The translations under genes and the position numbers were made by a program. A stretch of 64,000 nt of DNA, taken from contig NZ_NOIN01000002.1 in the NCBI RefSeq assembly GCF_014596565.1, positions 717,945-781,944 of the forward strand. The letters are read 5' to 3'. This document shows, piece by piece, positions 63,936-64,000 of this stretch. The stretch is from Pseudomonas sp. PSB18. GTDB lineage: Bacteria; Pseudomonadota; Gammaproteobacteria; Pseudomonadales; Pseudomonadaceae. The notes beneath the pieces were generated by a model that had not been told where the DNA came from, ran no database searches, and saw only the letters and a list, made by a program, of their open reading frames with translations. Position 1 is the stretch's first letter. Each line of letters opens with the position of its first letter.

Positions 63936-64000
63936 ACTGAATCAAGCAATTCGTGTGGGTGCTTGTGGAGTCAGACTGCTAGTCAACAGATTATCAGCAT

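Overview
The window is a stretch of Pseudomonas chromosome, most likely from the P. fluorescens complex. It is GC-rich with strong third-position GC bias. It carries many copies of the pseudomonad REP doublet ('GTGGGAGCGAGCCTGCTCGC' type), and its gene order matches blocks known from P. aeruginosa: dprA-tsaP/def-fmt-rsmB-trkA near the origin, the PA0102-PA0114 carbonic anhydrase/SulP/cytochrome oxidase block, trpI/trpBA, pntAa-Ab-B and gcdR/gcdH. The right edge runs into the promoters and leader of a ribosomal RNA operon.

Layout. 1-6.7 kb: partial dprA, tsaP, def, fmt, rsmB, trkA and a TPR protein. 6.7-12.2 kb: two small exported proteins, an OmpR/EnvZ-type two-component pair, a ferric-reductase-like membrane protein and two alpha/beta hydrolases. 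12.2-15.2 kb: a degraded zone with REP doublets, an exported EEP-family nuclease, a gene remnant, an hxlR regulator broken by a stop codon and a truncated quinone oxidoreductase gene. 15.24-20.7 kb: an AT-rich island, starting at a 26-bp piece that looks like the 3' end of a tRNA-Ser, which cuts off the oxidoreductase gene. 20.9-21.9 kb: a DUF6124 gene with a long, strongly structured leader. 21.9-30.5 kb: a complete caa3-type cytochrome c oxidase cluster (ctaC, D, G, E, SURF1, ctaA, ctaB, sco). 30.8-36.9 kb: an inserted EF-hand-like gene between two near-identical REP doublets, sulP, a beta-carbonic anhydrase, a radical-SAM gene with a LexA box and a TpbA-like phosphatase. 36.9-47.9 kb: two tandem M3 oligopeptidases, yheV, gamma-carbonic anhydrase, HAD hydrolase, lipoproteins, DUF1161 pair, osmC, flavin monooxygenase, dodecin, DUF883. 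47.9-54.6 kb: trpI, trpBA, DUF4105 protein, three DUF2388 genes, DUF1127. 55-63.5 kb: CoA hydrolase, pnt operon, glutarate/lysine degradation genes. 63.5-64 kb: rrn promoters.

The most interesting system is the island cassette at 15532-20638: a 1135-residue kinase with a long helical/TPR sensor region and a C-terminal GHKL ATPase, a lone receiver domain, and a receiver fused to a nucleoside phosphorylase (PNP/MTAN-fold) domain. This three-gene order is that of the antiphage system Detocs (DtcA-DtcB-DtcC), in which the phosphorylated effector destroys ATP. The three genes overlap by 4 bp each, are AT-rich and differ in codon use from everything around them. The assignment rests on domain order and visible motifs and has not been tested by alignment.
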